Below are positions 7,956 through 15,012 of a DNA stretch of 30,251 bases, piece after piece. The notes under the pieces were generated by a model. The model worked only from the letters and a program-made list of their open reading frames with translations. It did not search any database and was not told the DNA's origin. This DNA comes from Desulfuromonadaceae bacterium (GTDB lineage: Bacteria; Desulfobacterota; Desulfuromonadia; Desulfuromonadales; SZUA-401), in the NCBI GenBank assembly GCA_003246035.1, contig QKBP01000117.1, forward strand, positions 1 to 30,251. Reading direction: 5' to 3'. Within the stretch, counting starts at the first letter, position 1. The number at the start of each line of letters is the position of its first letter. A program made the position numbers and the translations under genes.

Positions 7956-8077
7956 ACGGCGCCCACCGGCTCCTGCCCCGCGACTCCGCCACGCCCCAGC
8001 GGAGCCCCCCTGAGGGTCCCTGCGGGGGCCCATCAAAGCAGGCTCGACTGGCATTTTCCCCGGAAGCGTGCTAGAAA

Positions 8078-8096
8078 ATTCATTCTGCCAATGAAT
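8078..8096. promoter_or_regulatory. Inverted repeat upstream of the ACT-domain gene
   Basis: ATTCATT (8078-8084) and AATGAAT (8090-8096) form a perfect seven-base dyad with a five-base spacer, ending 20 bases before ATG 8117. A TAGAAA hexamer at 8072-8077 could be a -10 box, which would put the dyad at the transcription start and fit a repressor site. No T-run follows. Confidence 0.4.
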
Positions 8097-8116
8097 GCGC
8101 CATACAGGAGGCTGCC

Positions 8117-8656
8117 ATGAGTCATTTTGCCCTGACCGTTGTCGGACGGGATCGTCCCGGCATCGTTTCCGAAGTCACGGAAATCCTTTTTCGCCTCGGC
8201 TGCAACATCGCCGACTCCAGCTGTTCCATTCTCGGCGGGCAATTCGCCATGATCCTGATCCTGTCGCACCCCGAATTCTCCAGCCGGGAAGATTTCGGCG
8301 ACGCCTTCGCCCCGCTCGAGGCCAACAACCTGTCGGTTCTGCTACGCACCCTCAGACCTGGCGGGGAGAAACGGCCCGACCTGTACGGCGAGATCTGCAT
8401 GATCTCGGTCTACGGCGCCGACAAGCCTGGAATCGTCTTCCAGGTAGCCAAGATCCTCGGCGACCACCAGATCAACATCACCGACCTCAACACCAAGCTG
8501 ATCGGCAGCGAAGAACGCCCCGTCTACGTCATGATGATCGAGGCCGTCCTCCCCGAAGGTCGGAGCGTCGATGAGATCGAGGAATGGATGGCACAGGTCA
8601 AGCAGCAACTCGAAGTCGACATCTCGGTGCGATCCATCACCCCGGTGGAGCTCTGA
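8117..8656 (+). CDS. Double ACT-domain protein, GcvR-like
   Basis: The 179-residue protein is two ACT domains in tandem (about 4-80 and 92-172). Each opens with the typical strand-loop (VVGRDRPGIVSEVTEIL and VYGADKPGIVFQVAKIL), with the Gly that shapes the ligand site. The arrangement is that of GcvR, which in Escherichia coli antagonises GcvA at the glycine cleavage genes, and of formyltetrahydrofolate-linked regulators. No DNA-binding domain or enzyme part is present, so it would act by binding a small ligand and a partner protein. AGGAGGC before ATG 8117 is strong. The next gene, def, begins three bases after its stop, and both concern one-carbon/formyl metabolism, which fits an operon. 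Confidence 0.85.
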   Translation: MSHFALTVVGRDRPGIVSEVTEILFRLGCNIADSSCSILGGQFAMILILSHPEFSSREDFGDAFAPLEANNLSVLLRTLRPGGEKRPDLYGEICMISVYGADKPGIVFQVAKILGDHQINITDLNTKLIGSEERPVYVMMIEAVLPEGRSVDEIEEWMAQVKQQLEVDISVRSITPVEL

Positions 8657-8659
8657 TTC

Positions 8660-9160
8660 ATGCCCGCGCAACCGATCCGGGTCTACCCCGACCCGATCCT
8701 CAAGAAAGTCTGTTCCCCGGTCGCCCATATCGACGAGGAGGTCGATGCCCTGGCCCAGGACCTCATCGACACCATGCTCGATTCCGGACACTCGGTCGGC
8801 GTGGCCGCCCCGCAGATCGGCGTGAGCAAAAGGGTCGTGGTGGTCGACGTCTCACGCAGTAAACTCGGCGCCAAGGAGAACCATGGTCTGTTGCTGATGA
8901 TCAACCCCGAAATCATCGAGCGGGAGGGGGAAAAAACCATGCGCGAAGGGTGCATGAGCGTTCCGGACTACACCGGCAACGTCACCCGTGCCAAACGGGT
9001 CATGGTCCAGTTTCTCGACCGCTCCGGACACGAACGGGTCGTCCGCGCCAAGGGGTTCGAGGCGGTCGCCATCCAGCACGAGCTCGACCATCTCGACGGC
9101 TTTCTGTTTCTCGACCGGGTTTCCAGCCTCAAGACCGACGTCTTCCGTCGCAAGACCTGA
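8660..9160 (+). CDS. def: Peptide deformylase
   Basis: The 166-residue enzyme removes the formyl group from the initiator Met of new proteins. All three family motifs are intact: GVAAPQIG (47-54), EGCMSVP with metal ligand Cys98, and QHELDHLDG with metal ligands His140 and His144 and catalytic Glu141. Length is normal for a type I enzyme. ATG 8660 follows the ACT gene by three bases. The usual partner fmt (Met-tRNA formyltransferase) is not next to it. Confidence 0.97.
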   Translation: MPAQPIRVYPDPILKKVCSPVAHIDEEVDALAQDLIDTMLDSGHSVGVAAPQIGVSKRVVVVDVSRSKLGAKENHGLLLMINPEIIEREGEKTMREGCMSVPDYTGNVTRAKRVMVQFLDRSGHERVVRAKGFEAVAIQHELDHLDGFLFLDRVSSLKTDVFRRKT

Positions 9161-9222
9161 CCCCCCGCAGTGAACCAGCTCCGTGCTACACTGATGCCAG
9201 AGCCCTAGCCCTGGAGGTGGTC

Positions 9223-9696
9223 ATGCCCAAAATCTTGCTCCTCGTGCTGGCCTTACTGGCCAGCCTCCCGTTGCCCGCTATCGCGCTTGACGACGGCAGA
9301 GCCCTGGCGGGGCTCAGCGAAGCGCCGGTCATCTACGATCTCCGCACCGACAAGCCCGACGCACTCGCCTTCATGCTCGGCGTCATTGCCGATACCCGGC
9401 AGAGCATGCAGGTTCAGGGGGTCAAGGGCGAGACGGTCGTCAGCATGCGCGGCCCGACGGTCAAGATGCTGGTGGAAGATAACCGGGTCGGCACACCCGT
9501 GCAGAGAGAGACTCTCGCCTCGCGCCTCAAAAATCTGGCAAACCAGGGAGTACGCCTGGAGGCGTGCGGTTATGCGCTGTCGTTGTTTGCTCTCGACCCC
9601 GAGGACCTTCTCCCGGGCGTCACGGCCGTGGGAAACAGCCTGATCTCGCTGATCGGCTACCAGAACCGTGGCTATGCTTTGGTGGCCATGAACTGA
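9223..9696 (+). CDS. Exported DsrE/DsrF-like protein
   Basis: The 157-residue protein has a Sec signal (about residues 1-21) and a DsrE-type fold signature. MRGPTVKML, the helix LASRLKNLANQGVRLEACGYAL with the single conserved Cys115, DPEDLLPGV, and the end GNSLISLIGYQNRGYALVAMN are typical. Cytoplasmic DsrE proteins carry sulfur on that Cys; the exported forms are common but of unknown role, perhaps periplasmic thiol or sulfur handling. GGAGGT just before ATG 9223 fixes the start and excludes the upstream extension from about 8950. A terminator follows at once. Confidence 0.8.
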   Translation: MPKILLLVLALLASLPLPAIALDDGRALAGLSEAPVIYDLRTDKPDALAFMLGVIADTRQSMQVQGVKGETVVSMRGPTVKMLVEDNRVGTPVQRETLASRLKNLANQGVRLEACGYALSLFALDPEDLLPGVTAVGNSLISLIGYQNRGYALVAMN

Positions 9697-9734
9697 AAAA
9701 GCGGCAACGCCTGAAAGGCGCTGCCGCTTTTTAA
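9697..9734. terminator. Bidirectional rho-independent terminator
   Basis: AAAAGCGGCA-ACGCC-TGAA-GGCG-CTGCCGCTTTTT forms a long stem with an A-run on the left and a T-run on the right. It can therefore serve both the DsrE-like gene (+) and the convergent lipoprotein gene (-) that ends at 9755. Confidence 0.9.
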
Positions 9735-9754
9735 TCCTGCGAAGCGTGGTCGTC

Positions 9755-10324
9755 CTAGAGGCGGGACTTGAGTTCCTTGACCACGTCGTTCACGCATTCT
9801 TCGGCCAAGGCCCGGACGCCGACTTCCAGGATCGTCGACTGGCGGCTTGACAGGTCGAAGAACTCGAGCCGGTAGGTGACCTCCATCAGCACCCCGCGAG
9901 CCGGCGCCACCGTTTCGTGGCGCTCCACCAGGGTGCCGAAAAGGATCATTTTCGGGGTGTGCTGCATGCCGGCGAAGCGCTGGACCTCGTCAGGCGTCAT
10001 CCCGCGGAGCTTCTGGGCGGTCTTCTCGACGTCGTCGACATCCCCCTCGAACAGGAACTCGGTGCGGAACAGCCCTTCGGTTTTCAGGCGGGCGGCGAAA
10101 TTGGCCGCCTCTTCGCCGCGGGCGATGTAGAAGGCCTGCTCGGTCTTGGCGAAAGGCGCGTAGACCAGCAGGTCACCGCCGCCCTTCAGACCGGCCAGGT
10201 CGCCCTGGATCACGGCAAACGACTTGACGCCGTCCCCGGAGGCGGAGAGCTTACCGTAAATCACGCCGCACCCGCCGAGCAGGAGCAGCAGGACCATCAC
10301 GATCGGGAGACGCATCAGTTTCAT
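9755..10324 (-). CDS. Lipoprotein of unknown function
   Basis: The 189-residue protein starts with a lipoprotein signal (MKLMRLPIVMVLLLLLGGCG, lipid Cys at residue 19). The rest is a soluble domain of alternating strand and helix with no motif I can name. The middle mentions TPKMILFGTLVERHETVAPARGVLMEVTYRLEFFD, reminiscent of outer-membrane lipoproteins of the DUF4410/LPP20 style, but this is weak. AAAGGA lies 10 bases before ATG 10324. The start is one base after the stop of the di-CxxCH gene, so the two are co-transcribed and translationally close. It may help place that small cytochrome in the envelope (inference). Confidence 0.8.
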   Translation of the reverse strand: MKLMRLPIVMVLLLLLGGCGVIYGKLSASGDGVKSFAVIQGDLAGLKGGGDLLVYAPFAKTEQAFYIARGEEAANFAARLKTEGLFRTEFLFEGDVDDVEKTAQKLRGMTPDEVQRFAGMQHTPKMILFGTLVERHETVAPARGVLMEVTYRLEFFDLSSRQSTILEVGVRALAEECVNDVVKELKSRL

Positions 10325-10325
10325 G

Positions 10326-10549
10326 TCAGTATCCTTTGCTTATCTTGTGGCATCGCGTGCAGTCGTCCGAATTCGAATGATGGACGCGCTGGCTGATGTC
10401 GTGGCAGCCAATACAGTCATCGGGGGCTCGCGCCTCGCGGTGGGCCTCGGTATTGGTCTGGCGGGGTGAATAGATCGGGATACGCTTAACGCAGGCCGGC
10501 AGCACCAAGAGCAGCATGAGCAGAGCAGGCACAGAAGGATGGATCTCAC
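10326..10549 (-). CDS. Small di-CxxCH (diheme cytochrome-like) lipoprotein; start frame in doubt
   Basis: The C-terminal frame ends DDCIGCHDISQRVHHSNSDDCTRCHKISKGY, with two heme c motifs and extra His for axial ligation. It is preceded by LLMLLLVLPAC, a lipobox. In that frame the only near start is GTG 10532, which has no ribosome site. The strong site GGAGG (10556-10560 on this strand) serves GTG 10549, whose frame begins MRSILLCLLC, a signal-like start, but is one frame off. A single missing base between about 10548 and 10515 would join both into a normal lipoprotein signal. I therefore give the span from GTG 10549. It is either a recent frameshift, a sequence error, or weak translation from 10532 (68 residues). 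Confidence 0.6.
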
Positions 10550-10598
10550 GTGAATCCTCCTCGGGAAATGGGCAACTACAGACTCGGAGTTCAATCGA

Positions 10599-11129
10599 AT
10601 GCAAAGAGTTTACACAATGCACCACTTGCTGTCGAAAAAAAATCTCTTAACGCTGGCGATCGTTTTATTGACCGCGTGCAGCGCTCCCCACGCGCAACGG
10701 CTCAGGGATCTCCCCGGACCCTACGGCTCCCTGACCGTCGACATCTACGGTTTCCGGGATCTGAAGGGAGACGTGCTGCTCAGCCTGTTCCTGAACGGGG
10801 ACGGTTTTCCGGACGACACCGGGAGGGCACTGGTCAACCTGAGCCTTCCCGTAGATTCGGGGAGAGTCCGCTTCGAACTCCCGCCCCTCCCCTACGGGAC
10901 CTACAGCTACAGCGTCCTCCACGACGAGAACCGCAACGGTCGCATGGACAGCTCGCTGCTCGGCATCCCGCGCGAAGGCTACGCCTTCTCCAACGACCTG
11001 GAAGGGAACTACGGACCGCCGCCCGGCGAAGAGGCCCTCTTCGAGCTCGCCGCCCCCCCCCAGGAACATGCCTTGCGCATCCACTATTTCAAACGCAAGG
11101 GGAAGAGGTTCGGACCGTTCGGGAACTGA
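10599..11129 (+). CDS. DUF2141-like lipoprotein
   Basis: The 176-residue protein has a lipoprotein-type signal (LLTLAIVLLTAC, lipid Cys27). Its body fits DUF2141: LTVDIYGFRDLKGDVLLSLF at the start, PPLPYGTYSYSVLHDENRNGRMD in the middle (the latter is also EF-hand-like), then LGIPREGYAFSND. The family is exported and of unknown role. GGAG at 10586-10589 favours ATG 10599; ATG 10617 is possible. It is divergent from the cytochrome-like lipoprotein, with only about 50 bases between the two starts, so promoters of both must overlap. Confidence 0.8.
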   Translation: MQRVYTMHHLLSKKNLLTLAIVLLTACSAPHAQRLRDLPGPYGSLTVDIYGFRDLKGDVLLSLFLNGDGFPDDTGRALVNLSLPVDSGRVRFELPPLPYGTYSYSVLHDENRNGRMDSSLLGIPREGYAFSNDLEGNYGPPPGEEALFELAAPPQEHALRIHYFKRKGKRFGPFGN

Positions 11130-12536
11130 TCAGCGCGAGGCGAGATCGGCGACGACCCGCTCCGCGGTGCGCCGCGCGGCAAGGGTGCAGTCGTTGATGC
11201 CGACGCCGGCGAAGGCGTTGCCGGTGACGTACAACCCCGGAGACCCGGCAAGGCCTTCCTCGACGGCGGCGACCCTGGCGGAATGCCCCACGATGTACTG
11301 GGGGATTGCCCGTTCATGCCGGTAGATCCGTACGAAATCGGGAGAGGCCTCGATCCCCATGATCGCCTTGAGGTCGCCGCGGACCAGCTCCTCGACCTCG
11401 GCATCGCTGCGCCGGATGGCCTCGGGGTTAGTCGCGCCACCCATCATGCTGCGCAACAGCACGTGCCCTTCGGGAGCACGATGCGGGAAGATGCTCGAGT
11501 CCCACAGGGTGCCGAGGGTCGGCCGTTTCTCTCCCTTGGCGTTGAGGTAGCCGAAGCCCATCAGGTCATGGGGAATCTTGTCCCGCTGATACCCGAAGCA
11601 GATCACGTTCATCGGGGCGTAGGGGATTGCCTCGAGGATCTCTGCGGCCTGCGGTGCGTGCGCGCGCAGCATGCCGGCCAGGGCATGGGCCGGTGCGGCG
11701 CTGACCACCACCTCGGCCTCGAATTCGCTACCATCCTCAAGATGCAGGCGATAGCCGCCGTCACCCCGGATGACCTCGCGCACCCCGGACGAAAGACGGG
11801 TCGTCCCGCGCAGCCCCTGGGAGACCGCATCGGTGATCTGCTGGATACCGCGGTCGAAGGAGGTCAGTACACCGCCCGGTCCCGCGGCGCTGGCAACGCT
11901 CTTGCCCGCCTTCTGTTCGGCCTTCTTTTTCTTTGCCAGGCGGATCATCGCCTTGATCAGGCCGCCGTACTCCTGCTCCAGCTCGTGAATGCGCGGAAAG
12001 CAGCTCTTGAGGCTCATGGTCTCAGGATCACCGGCGAAAATTCCCGAGACCATCGGCCCGATCAGCTTGTCGAGTGCCTCGGCCCCGAGACGCCGGCGGG
12101 CGAACTCGGCCAGGGTCTCGTCGACACCGTCACGGCGGGCGGGGATCATCGGTTCCATGGCCAGACGCAGCTTCCCGGGCCAGCTGATCAGTCCCGACTT
12201 GAGAAAGGCCGGGCCGTTTTCCGGCAGGCGGTGCAGGGTCCTGCCGGCGTAGATGTAACGCTTGCGGGCGTTGTCGTTCGAGCGCAGCAGGCGGTCACGA
12301 ATCGCCAGCTGGTCGCACAGTTCGAGGGTGGAGGGTTTGCTGTCGAGAAAGCCGTTCGGACCCCATTCGCACAGGTACCCGTCTTCCCTGAGGCTCAGGA
12401 TCTTGCCGCCGGAACGATCGCGCCGTTCCAGAACCGTCACGGAGACATCCAGGTTGTTTTCTGCGGCAAGCTGTTCGACGGCGTAGGCAGTGGCGAGCCC
12501 GGAAATTCCGGCACCGATGACGGCGATGCGGGTCAT
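11130..12536 (-). CDS. hemY: Protoporphyrinogen/coproporphyrinogen oxidase
   Basis: The 468-residue FAD enzyme oxidises protoporphyrinogen IX (or coproporphyrinogen III) with oxygen in heme synthesis. The N-terminus IAVIGAGISGLATAY is the dinucleotide fold (G8, G10, G13), followed by ERRDRSGGKI and WGPNGFLDSKP. The C-terminal FAD loop GLYVTGNAFAGVGINDC is intact. Length matches the HemY/HemG(Myxococcus) type. AAGGAGG lies four bases before ATG 12536, and a sigma-70 promoter precedes it. The symbol hemG is also used for this type. Whether it acts on the protoporphyrin or coproporphyrin branch cannot be told; ferrochelatase and hemE lie 8 kb away in the window. Confidence 0.93.
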   Translation of the reverse strand: MTRIAVIGAGISGLATAYAVEQLAAENNLDVSVTVLERRDRSGGKILSLREDGYLCEWGPNGFLDSKPSTLELCDQLAIRDRLLRSNDNARKRYIYAGRTLHRLPENGPAFLKSGLISWPGKLRLAMEPMIPARRDGVDETLAEFARRRLGAEALDKLIGPMVSGIFAGDPETMSLKSCFPRIHELEQEYGGLIKAMIRLAKKKKAEQKAGKSVASAAGPGGVLTSFDRGIQQITDAVSQGLRGTTRLSSGVREVIRGDGGYRLHLEDGSEFEAEVVVSAAPAHALAGMLRAHAPQAAEILEAIPYAPMNVICFGYQRDKIPHDLMGFGYLNAKGEKRPTLGTLWDSSIFPHRAPEGHVLLRSMMGGATNPEAIRRSDAEVEELVRGDLKAIMGIEASPDFVRIYRHERAIPQYIVGHSARVAAVEEGLAGSPGLYVTGNAFAGVGINDCTLAARRTAERVVADLASR

Positions 12537-12575
12537 AGGACCTCCTTGGAAGGTGGGGAATCGGGGAGCGCCAGC

Positions 12576-12604
12576 ATCTTAACCGAGCACCGCAGACGGG
12601 TCAA
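12576..12604 (-). promoter_or_regulatory. Sigma-70 promoter of hemY
   Basis: On the minus strand TTGACC (12604-12599) and TAAGAT (12581-12576) are 17 bases apart. Transcription would begin near 12569, about 33 bases before ATG 12536. The -35 box lies right after the stop of the response regulator (12611), so hemY need not depend on the upstream operon. Confidence 0.65.
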
Positions 12605-12610
12605 CCGGCC

Positions 12611-13318
12611 TCAGTCGTTCGCCGGGGGGAGATAGCGGTAGCCGATGCCGTGCACCGTCAGCAGGTAGCGGGGCACTGCGGGTTCGGGCTCAATCTTCTT
12701 GCGCAGCTGGGCGATGTGCTGATCCAGGGTCCGGGTCGTCCCGAAGTAGTCGATGCCCCAGACCTGGTTGAGCAGCTCGTTGCGGCTGAGGACCTCTCCC
12801 GGACGGGAAGCCAGAACCTCCAGCAGCTTCATCTCCCGGGCGCTCAGGGGGAAGCGCGAATCGCCGAGCTCCCCTTCGAAACAGCGCCGGTCGATCCGCG
12901 CCGCTCCGAACCGGAAGACCGGCTCCGCCACCGGGCAAACGTGGCTGGTGCGGCTGCGTCGCAGCGCCGCGGCGATCCGGGCCCGGAGCTCGTGAACGCC
13001 GAACGGCTTGGTGATGTAGTCGTCGGCGCCGAGCTCCAGGCCAAGGACCTTGTCGATCTCCTCCCCCTTGGCGGTCAGCATCAGCACCGGGACCTGGCGA
13101 TCCTTCTCCCGCAGGCGCCGGCAGACATCGTAACCGTTGACCTCCGGCATCATGACGTCGAGCAGCACCAGGTCGGGGCTGCGTTCGAAAAAAACCTTCA
13201 GGGCCTCGGCACCGTCACCCACGGCCAGCACCTGGTACCCCTCGGCCTCGAGGGTCTCGACCAACCCCTCGCGCAGATTCCGGTCGTCCTCAGCCACGAG
13301 GATCGTTTCACGCTTCAT
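12611..13318 (-). CDS. OmpR-family response regulator
   Basis: The 235-residue protein has a receiver domain (about 5-118) with acidic pocket Glu10/Asp11/Asp12, phospho-acceptor Asp54 in LLDVMMP, and the Thr and Lys of the LTAK and YITKPF segments. A C-terminal winged helix (about 135-232) of the OmpR/PhoB type ends in VHGIGYRYLPP. ATG 13318 (MKRETILVAEDD) overlaps the end of the kinase gene by 11 bases, the usual coupling of a kinase-regulator pair. A longer reading from 13402 would add 28 residues out of the kinase tail and is rejected. The target genes are unknown; the co-encoded VWA protein is a candidate. Confidence 0.93.
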   Translation of the reverse strand: MKRETILVAEDDRNLREGLVETLEAEGYQVLAVGDGAEALKVFFERSPDLVLLDVMMPEVNGYDVCRRLREKDRQVPVLMLTAKGEEIDKVLGLELGADDYITKPFGVHELRARIAAALRRSRTSHVCPVAEPVFRFGAARIDRRCFEGELGDSRFPLSAREMKLLEVLASRPGEVLSRNELLNQVWGIDYFGTTRTLDQHIAQLRKKIEPEPAVPRYLLTVHGIGYRYLPPAND

Positions 13319-14960
13319 GGCGCCCCTCCTTCGCCGGCAGCACCAGCTCGAAACACCCTCCGCGTTGCTGAGCCACGTAGCGCAACTCCCCCCCTTGGGC
13401 ACGTGCCAGCTGGCGGGCGATGCTCAGCCCGAGACCGCTGCCCGGATGGCGGGTCGTCAGCGAGTCGTCGACGCGATGGAATTTGTCGAACACCCTGTCC
13501 CGGTGGGCCTCGGGGACACCCGGACCGTGATCGCAGACCCGCACCGTCAGTCCACGCTCCTCCGCGGCAACGTGAACCCCGAGATACCCGCCGTCACGGG
13601 CATACTTGAGGGCATTGTCGAGGAGGTTGAGCAGGGTCTGCTCGAGGGCGTCGCGGTCCCAGTCGATCGGCGCGGGCGCCGGGGGAAGGTGCAGGTCGAG
13701 CTCCATGTCCGCCTCGGCGATCCGGTGCTGCTGCCGGTCGAGCAGTTCGGCGATCACCTCACGGGCATCGAAACGCTCCGTCCGGTAGTGTCTGAGCCCC
13801 TGCTCCAGGCGGCTGAAGTCGAGGACATTGTTGACCAGCCGCGTCAGGCGCTGGCACTCCACGTCGATGACGTCGGTGTAGCGCCGGCAGCGTTCGCCGT
13901 CGGGGAGCTGCTCCCGCAGGAGCTCCGTGTACATCCGGATCGTCGTCAGCGGAGTCTTCAGTTCATGGGAGACGTTGGCCACGAAACTCGTCTTGCGCAG
14001 CGCGTCGCGGGCATGGCGGCGCGTCTCCCAGAGCATCAGCCCCCCCCCGAACAGGATCGCGGCAACGAAGCTCCCCACCAGCAGGGAGCCGAACAGCAAC
14101 ACGCCCCCCCCCTGCCCCAGCCCCGACGAAGGGAGATAGAGGGCCACCTGCCAGTGAGGCAGCTCTCTCCCGACCGGCACCTCGAGGCGCGCGAGGCCCT
14201 CTCCCGCGACCTCTGTTCCGACCCCCTGGAAAAAGACCTCGCCGCGGTCGTCGAGCAGGGCGTAGATCGCACCGTTTTCTCCCTGCGCCGGCAGCCCTTC
14301 GAGGAGCCGGGCGAGCAGCGCCATCATCTCCACCTCGAGACCGAAACGCGTCCGGCCATCCTGTTCCGACACCCAGCCGAGCAGGTAGAGGCGGTTCTCC
14401 CAGAACCAGGGACGCCAGCCCCGCTCCAAAGAAACGGCCGACGCCGCTGCCGCGGCGACCTGAGGAGCGACCTTGCTGAGCTCACGCAGCTCGGAGCGGG
14501 CGGCCAGGTAACCTGCTTCATCCGTGGAGGACGGACGGGGATCCTGAAGAGGTTGATCCCAGGGGAGTCGCTCCGTAAAGAGGGCCGCATAGCGCTGGAT
14601 AAAATCACGCTCCTCGTCGCTGGCCGGCCGCTCCGGGTCGGGGAACTGCAGCCCCAGACCGCCACGCCAGATGAACACGTTGCGAATCAGCGGGTTCTCG
14701 AGCCGCCAACGCTCGAGCTTCTCGAGCCGTTGTTCCGGGGAAATTCCCGCGAGGGTCTCGAGCAGCCCCTCGCGCATCTCGGCGATCGCCAGGTTGAGGT
14801 TCGTGGCCAGCGTCTGCAGGCGGTCACGCGCAAGCTGTTCGTCCTGGCGCGCGAGTCGCTGCTGCTCGAGACGTACGCTGCGCAGCGCCAGGGCGCCAAT
14901 TAGCAGAGTCGGCACGAGGAGCAGGATCCAGGCCCATATCATTGCACGTGAACGTCGCAT
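13308..14960 (-). CDS. Membrane sensor histidine kinase
   Basis: The 550-residue protein has a membrane helix at about 7-27, an extracytoplasmic sensor of about 230 residues, a second helix at about 280-305 (VLLFGSLLVGSFVAAILFGG), then HisKA with His332 in FVANVSHELKTPLTTIRMY and a HATPase domain. The N box (NLLDNALKYA), G1 (DHGPGVP) and G2 (GSGLGLSIA) are intact. The sensor part resembles no domain I can name. GGAGAGGC precedes ATG 14960. It lies 52 bases after the VWA gene and overlaps its regulator. A strong hairpin sits just upstream (14979-15003). Confidence 0.92.
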   Translation of the reverse strand: MRRSRAMIWAWILLLVPTLLIGALALRSVRLEQQRLARQDEQLARDRLQTLATNLNLAIAEMREGLLETLAGISPEQRLEKLERWRLENPLIRNVFIWRGGLGLQFPDPERPASDEERDFIQRYAALFTERLPWDQPLQDPRPSSTDEAGYLAARSELRELSKVAPQVAAAAASAVSLERGWRPWFWENRLYLLGWVSEQDGRTRFGLEVEMMALLARLLEGLPAQGENGAIYALLDDRGEVFFQGVGTEVAGEGLARLEVPVGRELPHWQVALYLPSSGLGQGGGVLLFGSLLVGSFVAAILFGGGLMLWETRRHARDALRKTSFVANVSHELKTPLTTIRMYTELLREQLPDGERCRRYTDVIDVECQRLTRLVNNVLDFSRLEQGLRHYRTERFDAREVIAELLDRQQHRIAEADMELDLHLPPAPAPIDWDRDALEQTLLNLLDNALKYARDGGYLGVHVAAEERGLTVRVCDHGPGVPEAHRDRVFDKFHRVDDSLTTRHPGSGLGLSIARQLARAQGGELRYVAQQRGGCFELVLPAKEGRHEA

Positions 14961-14978
14961 CTGCCTCTCCAACGCTTC

Positions 14979-15009
14979 CCCGGGCCGCGACGCGCGGCCC
15001 GGGTTTTTT
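14979..15009 (+). terminator. Plus-oriented terminator-like hairpin between minus-strand genes
   Basis: An 11-base stem CCCGGGCCGCG / CGCGGCCCGGG with loop ACG runs into TTTTTT at 15004-15009 on the plus strand. The genes here are all on the minus strand, where the A-run comes before the hairpin and no T-run follows. On that side it is a pure stem 18 bases before the kinase start. It could stop antisense transcription or protect the 3' end of the VWA message. Confidence 0.6.
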
Positions 15010-15012
15010 CGC

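Noticed and set aside
7990..8032. GC-rich hairpin after the CxxC mini-gene as a terminator
   Set aside because: GCCCCC and GGGGGC pair only across a 14-base loop and no T-run follows on either strand.
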